Below are positions 53,729 to 61,213 of a stretch of DNA of 64,000 bases, in pieces. Source of the DNA: Amycolatopsis palatopharyngis. GTDB taxonomy: Bacteria > Actinomycetota > Actinomycetes > Mycobacteriales > Pseudonocardiaceae. The stretch spans positions 1 to 64,000 of the forward strand of contig NZ_PQHZ01000027.1 of NCBI RefSeq assembly GCF_003385185.1, read 5' to 3'. Position numbers and translations under genes: made by a program. Under the pieces are notes generated by a model. The model was not told the origin of the DNA, did no database searches, and worked only from the letters and a program-made list of their open reading frames with translations. Every line of letters begins with the position of its first letter. Position 1 is the stretch's first letter.

Positions 53729-54428
53729 GTGCGTGGCCGCTCCGTGTCAGATCGACTTCACTGGAGGTTTACTGCCTACCTGTCGAAGGCCGGCCACAAG
53801 GTTTCCCCTGTGAAGCCGGACAGTTCGGTGTCGGCGTGCTCCTACACCGAACCGTCCGACAAGCCGCTGACCTGGATGAGTCCGCCGTGCTGGCTTATCG
53901 AGGACGGCAACCTCTGGATCGTGTCGAGCAAGCGCGGCCGCGAGACCGACGGGGACCAGAACCTGCCGGATGCACCAGAGTAGGTCCTCGGAATGTCCAA
54001 GGGCGAGGTGCAGGAGCGCGGGATGGACTGCTGGATGGTCGGGCGGAGCCAGCACGTCGACCGTAAACCGCCTCAGTGCTCATGTGGTCGGCAGCAGTGG
54101 TGGCGATCGCGCGAGCCATGGCGATGCGCCTGAAAGTGCTGCTGTACGACGAGCCAGCCTCGGCGCTGGATCCCGAGCTGATCGGGGACGTGCTGAACGT
54201 GATTCGCAACATCGCGAAGAGCACGGACATGACCGTGCTGACGATTACGCACAAGATTCGATTTGCGGAGAAGATCTCCGACCGCGTGGTCATGTTCGAC
54301 CACGGCCTTGACGCGGTGTGCAGGGCCCGCCAGCGCGGATCTTCGAGAACCTGAAGAAAGAGCAAATTGCGCGTTTTTCCGGACACTCCTGGAGCGCTAG
54401 CGAATATGAGCTCTCAGAGTTATTCTGA
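53729..54428 (+). pseudogene. Chimeric relic: NucS N-terminal part joined to an Ehu-type ABC ATPase C-terminal part
   Basis: Bases 53729-53938 encode a decayed NucS N-terminus ending WMSPPCWLIEDGNLWIV, identical in that block to the intact nucS at 57 kb. From about 53940 the same frame continues into a polar amino acid ABC ATPase (NLPDAPE, stop, VLGMSKGEVQERG). After two frameshifts come VLLYDEPASALDPEL and ISDRVVMFDHG, then QGPPARIFENLKKE up to 54428. A TAG at 53981 and the frame changes make it non-functional. The ATPase part may be the lost partner of the second Ehu set. Confidence 0.78.
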
Positions 54429-54519
54429 TTGAATTTTGTGTGGTGAATAGTGTAACTCTGCAGGTCTTTCGCATACCGTATGTTTCCGGTTCTTCTGCCT
54501 ATCTCAGATTGCGCCAAAC

Positions 54520-54557
54520 CCGGGGTTTCGAAAGGAAGAATCCTCACGAAACCCCGG
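54520..54557. terminator. Hairpin at the 3' end of the minus-strand secreted-protein genes
   Basis: CCGGGGTTTCG and CGAAACCCCGG are perfect 11-bp arms around a 16-base spacer that itself contains AGGA/TCCT. It lies 16 bases beyond the stop of the minus-strand gene and downstream of the relic, so it could end transcription from both sides. No strong T-run is present. Confidence 0.5.
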
Positions 54558-54573
54558 ATAAGTGGCTAGGCGA

Positions 54574-55011
54574 TTAGTAGGTTACAGGTTCCGACCATCT
54601 TGTGAGCACGTTTCTCTGGCCAAATGTATCAGTCCATATCACGGTCGCAAGAGTGCGCCATCTCTGTGTACCTCCAACGTCGTAAGCCGAAACCTCTATA
54701 TCATAGAATTGAGACGCCCAGCTTCGGTTGAAAGTTTTGGTGTTAGAAGCATAAACGCTTCCGTTCATGTATAGAGTTGCCTTGAGCTGAATGTGCGTGG
54801 CCGCGCAAACAGCCGAGGCTGTTCCTTGAGATTTCCATACCCCATTATCGTACGCCAGGGCAGTTGATGCGTAGTAGGGATCACACTTACCCCTTTCGAT
54901 GGCGAGAGCCGTGCCGCTGCCAAGAAATAGACTGGCAGATGACATCGCCAACACGCAGAGAATCGCCGAAGCTAGCCTGGATTTGGTCGCGCAGTTCTTC
55001 TTTTTGGACAT
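54574..55011 (-). CDS. Small secreted protein A of unknown function
   Basis: The 145-residue protein has a signal peptide (LASAILCVLAMSSASLFLGSGTALA) and a mature part of about 110 residues with two cysteines and a beta-rich pattern (HIQLKATLYMNGSVYAS; FYDIEVSAYDVGG). The ATG at 55011 has AAGG upstream; a TTG at 55056 would overlap the upstream gene. A shared pattern (Cys, a strand, LY-x-G) suggests it is a distant paralogue of its neighbour. Base composition is lower in GC than the window, suggesting transfer. Confidence 0.6.
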   Translation of the reverse strand: MSKKKNCATKSRLASAILCVLAMSSASLFLGSGTALAIERGKCDPYYASTALAYDNGVWKSQGTASAVCAATHIQLKATLYMNGSVYASNTKTFNRSWASQFYDIEVSAYDVGGTQRWRTLATVIWTDTFGQRNVLTRWSEPVTY

Positions 55012-55052
55012 CCTCTGGATCCTTATCCTTGATTCGGAGATTACGAATCTTG

Positions 55053-55493
55053 TCAACTGTACCTACACGACGTGTTGTAGAACCAATTCCCCCATCCATC
55101 CACTGCGCTTCTACCTGCAACTCTGGCACACCATTTAACTCCGGATCCCGGTGTTCTGGCGATCATGTCAGTCGAAGCAGCGCAGGATGTTGAGACTCTA
55201 TCGCACATACGGTAGCCGCTGGAGACTCGTTGTGCACCCGACTCTCCGGGGGCGCCACCTTTATATAGTGCAACGGAAATTTCGAATTTATCGATGCCGT
55301 TGCAATTTGCGTAGCCGATACCAAAGTAATAATTCAAGCGATCGTGATTGTCTACAACCGCATTATATCTGCAATTGTTCGCAGCTTCGGCCTGAGGGGC
55401 GTTCTGCACTGCAAACAACATGCTAGCAAGCGCAATAATGAAAAGGACTGCTAGGTTTTTTCGGGAGAAGGTTAGCCCAGTGCCGCTAATCAT
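55053..55493 (-). CDS. Small secreted protein B of unknown function
   Basis: The 146-residue protein has a signal peptide (LAVLFIIALASMLFAVQ...AEA) and a mature part of about 105 residues with six cysteines (e.g. YANCNGID, YRMCDRVSTSC, VKWCARV, YNTSCRY). KFEISVALYKGG resembles LKATLYMNG in the next gene. A -10-like TATAAC lies about 40 bases upstream on the minus strand. Secretion and disulfide pairing are likely; function is not recognisable. Its GC content is low. Confidence 0.6.
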   Translation of the reverse strand: MISGTGLTFSRKNLAVLFIIALASMLFAVQNAPQAEAANNCRYNAVVDNHDRLNYYFGIGYANCNGIDKFEISVALYKGGAPGESGAQRVSSGYRMCDRVSTSCAASTDMIARTPGSGVKWCARVAGRSAVDGWGNWFYNTSCRYS

Positions 55494-55858
55494 AATACTC
55501 CAATACTGTCAGGTCGAACATAATTTCCAGTTATAGCATCAGTTCCGCTTCTTTAACTGTTCGAGCTTCTTCTATCTAGTGGCATGGTTCTGCATAAGGA
55601 TGTTGCAGTGGAAGGGACAACCCGTACGACACTCGTACGGCAACCCGTACAAGCCGAGTTAGGTTCACCCGAGTGGGTTAACACTTAAGTACTGGGTGCT
55701 GCTCGCGTCGTTGCCCAGTATCGCTGCATGGGTTAGCGTTGATGCGCTGGGGAAACTGGTAGAGATCCCGAATTTCGACGGCTTGACGGTGGATCTGTTT
55801 TACCAAAGTGGCCACTTTGGTGTTATTGCCACGGTGCTGCTTGGAGGGGGCGGAGTAA
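55494..55858. other. Gap between the secreted-protein genes and the HTH gene
   Basis: This 365-base stretch contains the phased CGTAC motifs at 55618-55650 and one doubtful hydrophobic ORF (55696-55953, listed separately). A TATAAC box for the minus-strand genes is at 55530-55535. Nothing else is recognisable; composition is lower in GC. Confidence 0.4.
55618..55650. repeat. Three helically phased CGTAC motifs
   Basis: CGTAC(G) occurs at 55623, 55634 and 55646, so spacing is 11 and 12 bases, about one helical turn. The outer two sit in exact direct repeats of CAACCCGTAC 23 bases apart. This looks like a multi-site operator on one face of the helix, possibly for the HTH protein encoded 210 bases downstream. 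Confidence 0.5.
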
Positions 55859-55953
55859 TTGCAACCAAGATTTGGGGAGATCTTGAAGTGGCACAGGCAA
55901 TCGGCGGGGCTTACGCAAGAAAAGCTAGCGGACCGATCTTCTTTGAGTGTTGA
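55696..55953 (+). CDS. Doubtful small hydrophobic ORF
   Basis: An 85-residue frame from a GTG contains two moderately hydrophobic segments (LLASLPSIAAWVSV and FGVIATVLLGGGGVIATKI). Its 3' part overlaps the start of the better supported HTH gene, and no good ribosome-binding site is seen. It may be a remnant of a membrane protein or chance. Confidence 0.2.
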   Translation: MLLASLPSIAAWVSVDALGKLVEIPNFDGLTVDLFYQSGHFGVIATVLLGGGGVIATKIWGDLEVAQAIGGAYARKASGPIFFEC

Positions 55954-56224
55954 GGCGATCAGTGCCCTAGAACGCGGCACGCGCCGTCATCCGCGTCACG
56001 ACACTGTGCGACTGTTGGCCGAAGCGCTGGGCCTTCCGCACGATAGGCGTCAGTGGGGCGGGCTGACTCCTCGTCCCACTGTGTATGACGACGGCTTGAC
56101 AGGGGACGAACGAGCTGAGTTGTTTCGTCTGAAGCGAGAAAACAATCGTCTTCTGGCCGAAGTTAATGCGCTCAATCGAGTTCTGCGAATATGGCGAGAT
56201 ACGATGTCAGCGCAAGTTTCATAG
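55859..56224 (+). CDS. XRE-type helix-turn-helix protein with IS3-OrfA-like coiled-coil tail
   Basis: The 121-residue protein has an XRE domain (RFGEILKWHRQSAGLTQEKL; SVEAISALERGTRR; TVRLLAEALGL) at about 4-62. Its C-terminus, DERAELFRLKRENNRLLAEV followed by NALNRVLRIW, resembles the leucine-zipper end of IS3-family OrfA proteins. The TTG start follows GGAGGGGGCGGAG. It may be a regulator that dimerises through the zipper, or a fusion left by a transposition event. The adjacent phased CGTAC motifs are a candidate binding site. Confidence 0.6.
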   Translation: MQPRFGEILKWHRQSAGLTQEKLADRSSLSVEAISALERGTRRHPRHDTVRLLAEALGLPHDRRQWGGLTPRPTVYDDGLTGDERAELFRLKRENNRLLAEVNALNRVLRIWRDTMSAQVS

Positions 56225-56405
56225 ATTTGAATTTGTGTCGCAGTGGGCAACTGCTTGCGCTTATGTAAGGCGGGGATCGCTATTTGCTTCCCTTGGCGAC
56301 CTCTCGGTCGGCCCGCTGACTGTTACCCCAGGCGCCTTGCGCTGAAGGTCTTCTTGTCGTCAGCACCCGGGAGTTCCTCCGAGCCGTCTTGGAGCGCTAG
56401 TGGAA

Positions 56406-56460
56406 GTTCCCCAATGTGGCATTAGGGACGTTCAACGTCCCCAATGCCACATTGGGGAAC
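56406..56460. repeat. Two CCCCAATG...CATTGGGG palindromes
   Basis: Two units begin at 56406 and 56436 with the same 30-base spacing as the prfA-prmC cluster. The first has ATTAGGG instead of ATTGGGG; the second is nearly perfect. The pair ends 18 bases from the stop of the minus-strand NUDIX gene, again at a gene's 3' end. Confidence 0.85.
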
Positions 56461-56478
56461 TCCTCTGCCCGCGTGGCG

Positions 56479-57015
56479 TCAGCGCTCGTGGAGCAGCAGA
56501 AGGGTGTAGGCGGCGATCGACTGGGCGTCGGTGATCTCGCCTGTCTTGATCATCTTTTCGAACTCGGCGCGGTCGATCCAGGCCGTGCGCATGTCCTGCT
56601 CCTCGGCCTCGCGCTGCGGCTCGCCCTCGGTCAGTTCGGTGGCGAGGAAGACCCGTCCCTGCTGACTGCTCATTCCGGGGGCGACGTCGAGCCCGCCGAT
56701 GTCCACGATGGAACGCGCGTGCAGGCCGGTTTCCTCCTGCAGTTCCCGTGCCGCCAACTCCGGCGGGGCGAGATCGGCGAGTTCGGGAGCGGTGCCCTGC
56801 GGGAATTCCCAGGTACGGCGGCCGAGCGGGTAGCGATACTGCTCTACAAGGTGCAGACGATCGCCGTCCAGTGGAATGATCAGAGCATACGTCGGTTTGT
56901 CGACAACAGCGTAGATGCCCGCCGAACCATCAGGTCTGCGGATGCCGTCCTCGCGCATCGTCAGCCAGTTGTTCCGGTAGACCTCGCGGGTGCTCGTGCG
57001 TTCGATCGCGTTCAC
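56479..57015 (-). CDS. NUDIX hydrolase (ADP-ribose pyrophosphatase-like)
   Basis: The 178-residue protein has a NUDIX box ending AARELQEETGL with an upstream FPQGTAPELADL, preceded by VEQYRYPLGRRTWEFP as in ADP-ribose pyrophosphatases, then GLDVAPGMSSQQ. It would cleave a nucleoside diphosphate linked to another moiety. The GTG at 57015 is the start; it is divergent from nucS with a 98-base gap. Confidence 0.87.
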   Translation of the reverse strand: MNAIERTSTREVYRNNWLTMREDGIRRPDGSAGIYAVVDKPTYALIIPLDGDRLHLVEQYRYPLGRRTWEFPQGTAPELADLAPPELAARELQEETGLHARSIVDIGGLDVAPGMSSQQGRVFLATELTEGEPQREAEEQDMRTAWIDRAEFEKMIKTGEITDAQSIAAYTLLLLHER

Positions 57016-57113
57016 ACACTCCAGTCTCCCGTTCTGGCCAATGCACTGCCTGATCCGGGTGATGACTCGGGGTGCCCGAACGGGTAACTCCTGCTGTCCC
57101 CTAGTCTCGCCGG

Positions 57114-57773
57114 GTGCGTTTGGTAATCGCTCGGTGTCAGGTCGACTACGCCGGCAGGCTCACCGCCCACCTGCCGAAGGCCACCAGGCTTCTCCTGGTG
57201 AAGTCGGACGGTTCGGTGTCGGTGCACTCCGACGACCGCGCCTACAAGCCGTTGAACTGGATGAGCCCGCCGTGCTGGCTCATCGAGGACGGCAATCTCT
57301 GGATCGTGGAGAACAAGGCCGGGGAAAAACTCGTCATCACCATCGACGAGGTCATCGAGGAGTTCTCCCATGAACTCGGCGCCGAGCCCGGCCTGGTCAA
57401 GGACGGGGTCGAGGCGCATCTGCAGGAACTGCTCGCCGAGCACATCGTCACCCTCGGCGAGGGCTACACCCTGGTGCGGCGCGAGTTCCCCACGGCAATC
57501 GGCCCGGTCGACATCATGTGCCGAGACGCCGATGGCAAGTCCGTCGCCGTGGAGATCAAGCGCCGGGGCGAGATCGACGGGGTCGAGCAGTTGACCCGGT
57601 ATCTCGAACTGCTGAACCGCGACTCCCGCCTCGCGCCGGTGCAGGGTGTGTTCGCCGCGCAGCAGATCAAGCCGCAGGCGCGAACCCTGGCCGAAGATCG
57701 AGGCATCCGCTGCGTCACCCTTGACTACGACGCGCTGCGCGGTATCGAGTCGGACGAGTTTCGGCTGTTCTGA
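57114..57773 (+). CDS. nucS: Endonuclease NucS (EndoMS mismatch-repair nuclease)
   Basis: The 219-residue protein has the N-terminal dimerisation/DNA-binding domain (LNWMSPPCWLIEDGNLWIVE) and the C-terminal RecB-like nuclease with catalytic GPVDIMC and VAVEIKRRGEIDGVEQL (Asp, Glu, Lys). In actinomycetes lacking MutS/MutL, NucS carries out mismatch repair and is guided by the sliding clamp through a C-terminal motif, here DEFRLF. The GTG start gives the standard length. A decayed copy of its N-terminus lies 3.4 kb upstream. Confidence 0.95.
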   Translation: MRLVIARCQVDYAGRLTAHLPKATRLLLVKSDGSVSVHSDDRAYKPLNWMSPPCWLIEDGNLWIVENKAGEKLVITIDEVIEEFSHELGAEPGLVKDGVEAHLQELLAEHIVTLGEGYTLVRREFPTAIGPVDIMCRDADGKSVAVEIKRRGEIDGVEQLTRYLELLNRDSRLAPVQGVFAAQQIKPQARTLAEDRGIRCVTLDYDALRGIESDEFRLF

Positions 57774-58087
57774 GCCCGGAGTCCCGGGACACGCGCTCGG
57801 CGCGAACCCGTCCCGGCGACGGCGACGGCGCAAGTTCTGCTCGCCGAGTTGCGGTGCCGCAAGGTATTGGTCACCGTTAAGTGATCAATCATGCACGGCA
57901 GGCGAGCCAGGCGTGGCCCACACGCTCGTTCACCTGCTGAACGAAACCACGCGTTCCAGGTCTTTCTTGTCAGAACCGGACACGTCGGACCGCCCGCATT
58001 CATCTGTGCGAAAACATGCAGTAATGTGCGCTCGCAGCTAGTTCCTGGTGCTTCTTGTTGGATGATGTGCGAAGTGGGGTGGCCCGA
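57774..58087. other. Gap between nucS and the symporter gene
   Basis: No gene, repeat or structured element is recognisable in these 314 bases. It probably holds the promoter of the symporter operon, but no clear -35/-10 pair stands out. Confidence 0.5.
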
Positions 58088-59791
58088 GTGCACGTACTGG
58101 CCGAGGCGGATCTGCGCCTCGATGCGAACGCGATCGACTATCTGTTGCTCGCGTTCTACTTCGTCCTGGTGCTGACCATCGGCTACCTCGCCCGCAGGCA
58201 GGTGTCGAGCAGCCTGGACTTCTTCCTCTCCGGACGCTCACTGCCCGCCTGGGTGACCGGCCTGGCCTTCATCTCCGCGAACCTCGGCGCGATCGAGGTC
58301 ATGGGTATGTCGGCAAACGGCGCGCAGTACGGCATGCCCACCGCGCACTATTTCTGGATCGGCGCGGTACCGGCGATGTTGTTCCTCGGTGTCGTGATGA
58401 TGCCGTTCTACTACGGCTCCAAGGTCCGCAGCGTGCCGGAGTTCATGCGGCGCCGGTTCAACAACACCGCGCACCTCGTCAACGGCATCAGCTTCGCCAC
58501 CGCGCAGATCCTGATCGCCGGCGCGAACCTGTTCCTGCTCGCGAGCGTGGTCAACCTGCTGCTCGGCTGGCCGATCTGGGTGTCGGTGATCCTCGCCGCC
58601 GTAATCGTGCTGGCGTACACCGCGCTCGGCGGGCTCTCCGCCGCCATCTACAACGAGGTGCTGCAGTTCTTCGTGATCGTCGCGGCGCTGCTGCCGCTGA
58701 CGATCGTCGGCCTCTACAAGGTCGGCGGCTGGGACGGCCTGGTGGAGAAGATCTCCGGCGGACCCGACGGCGCCGAGAACCTCAGCGCTTGGCCCGGTAA
58801 CGAACTCACCGGCTTCGGCAGCAACTTCCTCTCGGTGCTCGGCCTGGTCTTCGGTCTCGGCTTCGTGCTCTCGTTCGGCTACTGGACCACCAACTTCGTC
58901 GAGGTCCAGCGCGCCATGGCGTCCAAGAGCATGTCGGCCGCGCGCCGGACACCGATCATCGGTGCGTTTCCGAAGATGTTCATCCCCTTCATCGTGATCA
59001 TCCCCGGCATGATCGCCGGTGTCACCGTCACCGAACTGCTCGGCGAGAACAAGACCGCGCTGATGAGCGGTGAAGGCGCACCCAGCGGGGCGACATACAA
59101 CGACGCGCTGCTGCTGCTCATCCGCGACCTGCTGCCCAACGGCATGCTCGGCATCGCCATCGCCGGTCTGCTGGCCTCGTTCATGGCCGGTATGGCGGCG
59201 AACCTGAGCTCGTTCAACACCGTGTTCACGTACGACATCTGGCAGGCCTACATCAAGAAGGACCGGCCGGACGGGTACTACCTGCAGGTGGGCCGGACGG
59301 TCACCGCAGGTGCCACGGTCCTCGCGATCGGCACGGCCTTCATCGCCTCCACCTACAGCAACCTGATGGACTACCTGCAGCAGCTGTTCTCGTTCTTCAA
59401 CGCGCCGCTGTTCGCAACGTTCATCCTCGGTATGTTCTGGAAGCGGATGACACCCACGGCCGGTTGGACCGGCCTGGTGTCCGGCACCCTGTCCGCGCTC
59501 GCCGTCTTCATCCTCGCCGAGACCGGCGTATGGGACCTGCCCGGCCAGGGCGCGGCGTTCGTCGGTGCCGGTGCGGCGTTCGTGGTCGACATCGTGGTGA
59601 GTGTCGCGGTCACCTACCGGACGCAGCCGAAGCCCGAGGCCGAACTGGCTGGCCTGGTCTACTCGCTCACGCCGAAGGCGACGCGCACGCACTCGACCAC
59701 CGGCGACGACGCGGGCTGGTACCGCAACCCGACCCTGCTGGCCGGGATCGCGCTGGCTCTGATCATCGTCCTGAACATCATCTTCTTCTAG
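58088..59791 (+). CDS. Sodium:solute symporter (SSS) family transporter
   Basis: The 567-residue protein has about 13-14 membrane helices in the LeuT-fold arrangement of the SSS family: GFVLSFGYWTTNFVEVQRA, IAIAGLLASFMAGMAANLSS and AYTALGGLSAAIYNEVLQF. Sodium-site serines fall in NLSSFNTVF. The start is uncertain; I chose GTG 58088, with in-frame starts at 58079 and 58055. It is followed after 12 bases by a small membrane protein and likely shares its operon. The substrate is unknown. Confidence 0.85.
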   Translation: MHVLAEADLRLDANAIDYLLLAFYFVLVLTIGYLARRQVSSSLDFFLSGRSLPAWVTGLAFISANLGAIEVMGMSANGAQYGMPTAHYFWIGAVPAMLFLGVVMMPFYYGSKVRSVPEFMRRRFNNTAHLVNGISFATAQILIAGANLFLLASVVNLLLGWPIWVSVILAAVIVLAYTALGGLSAAIYNEVLQFFVIVAALLPLTIVGLYKVGGWDGLVEKISGGPDGAENLSAWPGNELTGFGSNFLSVLGLVFGLGFVLSFGYWTTNFVEVQRAMASKSMSAARRTPIIGAFPKMFIPFIVIIPGMIAGVTVTELLGENKTALMSGEGAPSGATYNDALLLLIRDLLPNGMLGIAIAGLLASFMAGMAANLSSFNTVFTYDIWQAYIKKDRPDGYYLQVGRTVTAGATVLAIGTAFIASTYSNLMDYLQQLFSFFNAPLFATFILGMFWKRMTPTAGWTGLVSGTLSALAVFILAETGVWDLPGQGAAFVGAGAAFVVDIVVSVAVTYRTQPKPEAELAGLVYSLTPKATRTHSTTGDDAGWYRNPTLLAGIALALIIVLNIIFF

Positions 59792-59803
59792 GAGGGGCGA
59801 GCA

Positions 59804-60082
59804 ATGGCAACGGAATCCAAACCGACCAAGCGTGCGGGCGCGTTCGACATCCGCGTGGTGATCGCGCTGCTCATCGGCGTGTACGGGATCGTCATCACGG
59901 TCATGGGCATCGGCTTCACCACCGACGCCGAACTCGCCAAGGCCGCGGGACTGAACATCAACCTGTGGGCCGGTCTCGGCATGCTGGCGTTCGCGGCCTC
60001 CTTTGTGGCCTGGGCGAAGATTCGACCGCTGCGTGTCCCGACGGAGGAAGACGACCAGGAGTCCACACCGCGGTCTGAATGA
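59804..60082 (+). CDS. Small two-helix membrane protein, symporter partner
   Basis: The 92-residue protein has two membrane helices (RVVIALLIGVYGIVITVMGI and INLWAGLGMLAFAASFVAWA) and a charged C-terminus. AGGAGG precedes its ATG and it lies 12 bases after the SSS gene, so both are probably cotranslated. A role as an accessory subunit of the symporter is inference from position; I know no name for the family. Confidence 0.65.
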   Translation: MATESKPTKRAGAFDIRVVIALLIGVYGIVITVMGIGFTTDAELAKAAGLNINLWAGLGMLAFAASFVAWAKIRPLRVPTEEDDQESTPRSE

Positions 60083-61116
60083 CCGCGTCCTGCCACGGTG
60101 GCGGGACTCGTCCCGCTACCGTGGCGTTCGTGTTTCCTGCCGCTCGCCTCCGTCGTCCGCCGGTCATCGTGCTCGGTCTCGTCCTGGCGTTCGCGCTGCA
60201 GGCCTGCGCTGGGCAGGATCTGGGCAAGGCCAATTTCCAGCGCTCCACCGTCCCCGCCGCGCCGGGCAGTGGCAGCCAGGGCGAGGTACCAACCGGCCCG
60301 ATCGCCGACCCCGCGGTCGCCGCCGAGGAGCTGCGGCTGATCGATCCCTGCCCACTCGTGGGAGCCGAGGCGCTCGCCGAACTCGGCGTTCCCGGCGAAC
60401 CCAACTCCTCGGGCTGGGACCGCTGTGCCAATCAGGTGCGGGACGCGGGCGGCAAGAAGATCAGTATCTCGCTGCAACTGGGTGATCTGCTCGGTTTGGC
60501 GAAGCCCACCGGCAGTATCGAGGGCCTGCCGCTGGTCGAGAGTAGTTTCGAGGAGAGCGACTGCTTCGTCAGCGCTTTCACCAGTCGCGAACCAGACCTC
60601 GGAATCACCGCTCAGGTGAGCTACGAGGGCGGCGATCCGTGCCGCGCGGGCCGAACCGTCCTGCAGCAGGCCATCAAAACCCTGCGAGCGGACCCGGTCA
60701 AGCTCGACGCTCCCGAGGAGAGCCTGATCCGTGTCGATCCCTGCGCCGGTATTGACGACGCTGCGGTGAGCGAGATCCTGACCGGTGAGGTCAGCAAGGC
60801 CGCGACCGGTCTGCACGACTGTGCCTGGAACTCCAGCGGGCCGGACCTGACTCTCGGCTTCCGGCTCGGCTATCCGCCCAGTGCCGAGGAGGGCGCCGAG
60901 GAGGTCGATCTCGGCGACGGATTGACCGGATATCAGCGGATGTCGGTCCAGGACAGTGCACAGTGCATGGTGGTCTGGCTGTATCGGCCGATCGACGAGA
61001 CCCAGGGTGAAGTCGTCTCGCTCGACTACACGAACTACAACACCGATGCCGCCTCCGACGACCCATGCGGCAAGGCCGGGACACTGGCCAGGAAGGTGGT
61101 CGCGGCGTTGCCGTGA
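60079..61116 (+). CDS. DUF3558-like lipoprotein
   Basis: The 345-residue protein has a leader with lipobox LQAC and a mature part with two DUF3558-like halves, each beginning DPC (LIDPCPLVGAEALAEL; RVDPCAGIDDAAVSEIL) and ending near a CxW or C-rich strand. It overlaps the small membrane protein by ATGA; a GTG at 60129 is an alternative start nearer the hydrophobic leader. Function is unknown; the family is common in Pseudonocardiaceae. A partial homologue-like lipoprotein lies at the end of the window. Confidence 0.7.
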   Translation: MTASCHGGGTRPATVAFVFPAARLRRPPVIVLGLVLAFALQACAGQDLGKANFQRSTVPAAPGSGSQGEVPTGPIADPAVAAEELRLIDPCPLVGAEALAELGVPGEPNSSGWDRCANQVRDAGGKKISISLQLGDLLGLAKPTGSIEGLPLVESSFEESDCFVSAFTSREPDLGITAQVSYEGGDPCRAGRTVLQQAIKTLRADPVKLDAPEESLIRVDPCAGIDDAAVSEILTGEVSKAATGLHDCAWNSSGPDLTLGFRLGYPPSAEEGAEEVDLGDGLTGYQRMSVQDSAQCMVVWLYRPIDETQGEVVSLDYTNYNTDAASDDPCGKAGTLARKVVAALP

Positions 61117-61213
61117 CCCGGGCCGTCATCGCACCGTGACGGGTGCTTGGCGCGGGTGGGTGATCGACGGTAGGAAGGGGGCGTACATGCCCGCCCGAAC
61201 GCCGGAGGTCAGC

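Noticed and set aside
56243..56425. 60-residue plus-strand frame before the palindrome pair
   Set aside because: No ribosome-binding site, no recognisable domain, and it runs into the repeat array.
58238..59692. 484-residue minus-strand frame opposite the symporter
   Set aside because: It is His/Asp/Gln/Arg-rich with no membrane segments or family motif, and lies fully opposite a clear SSS transporter.
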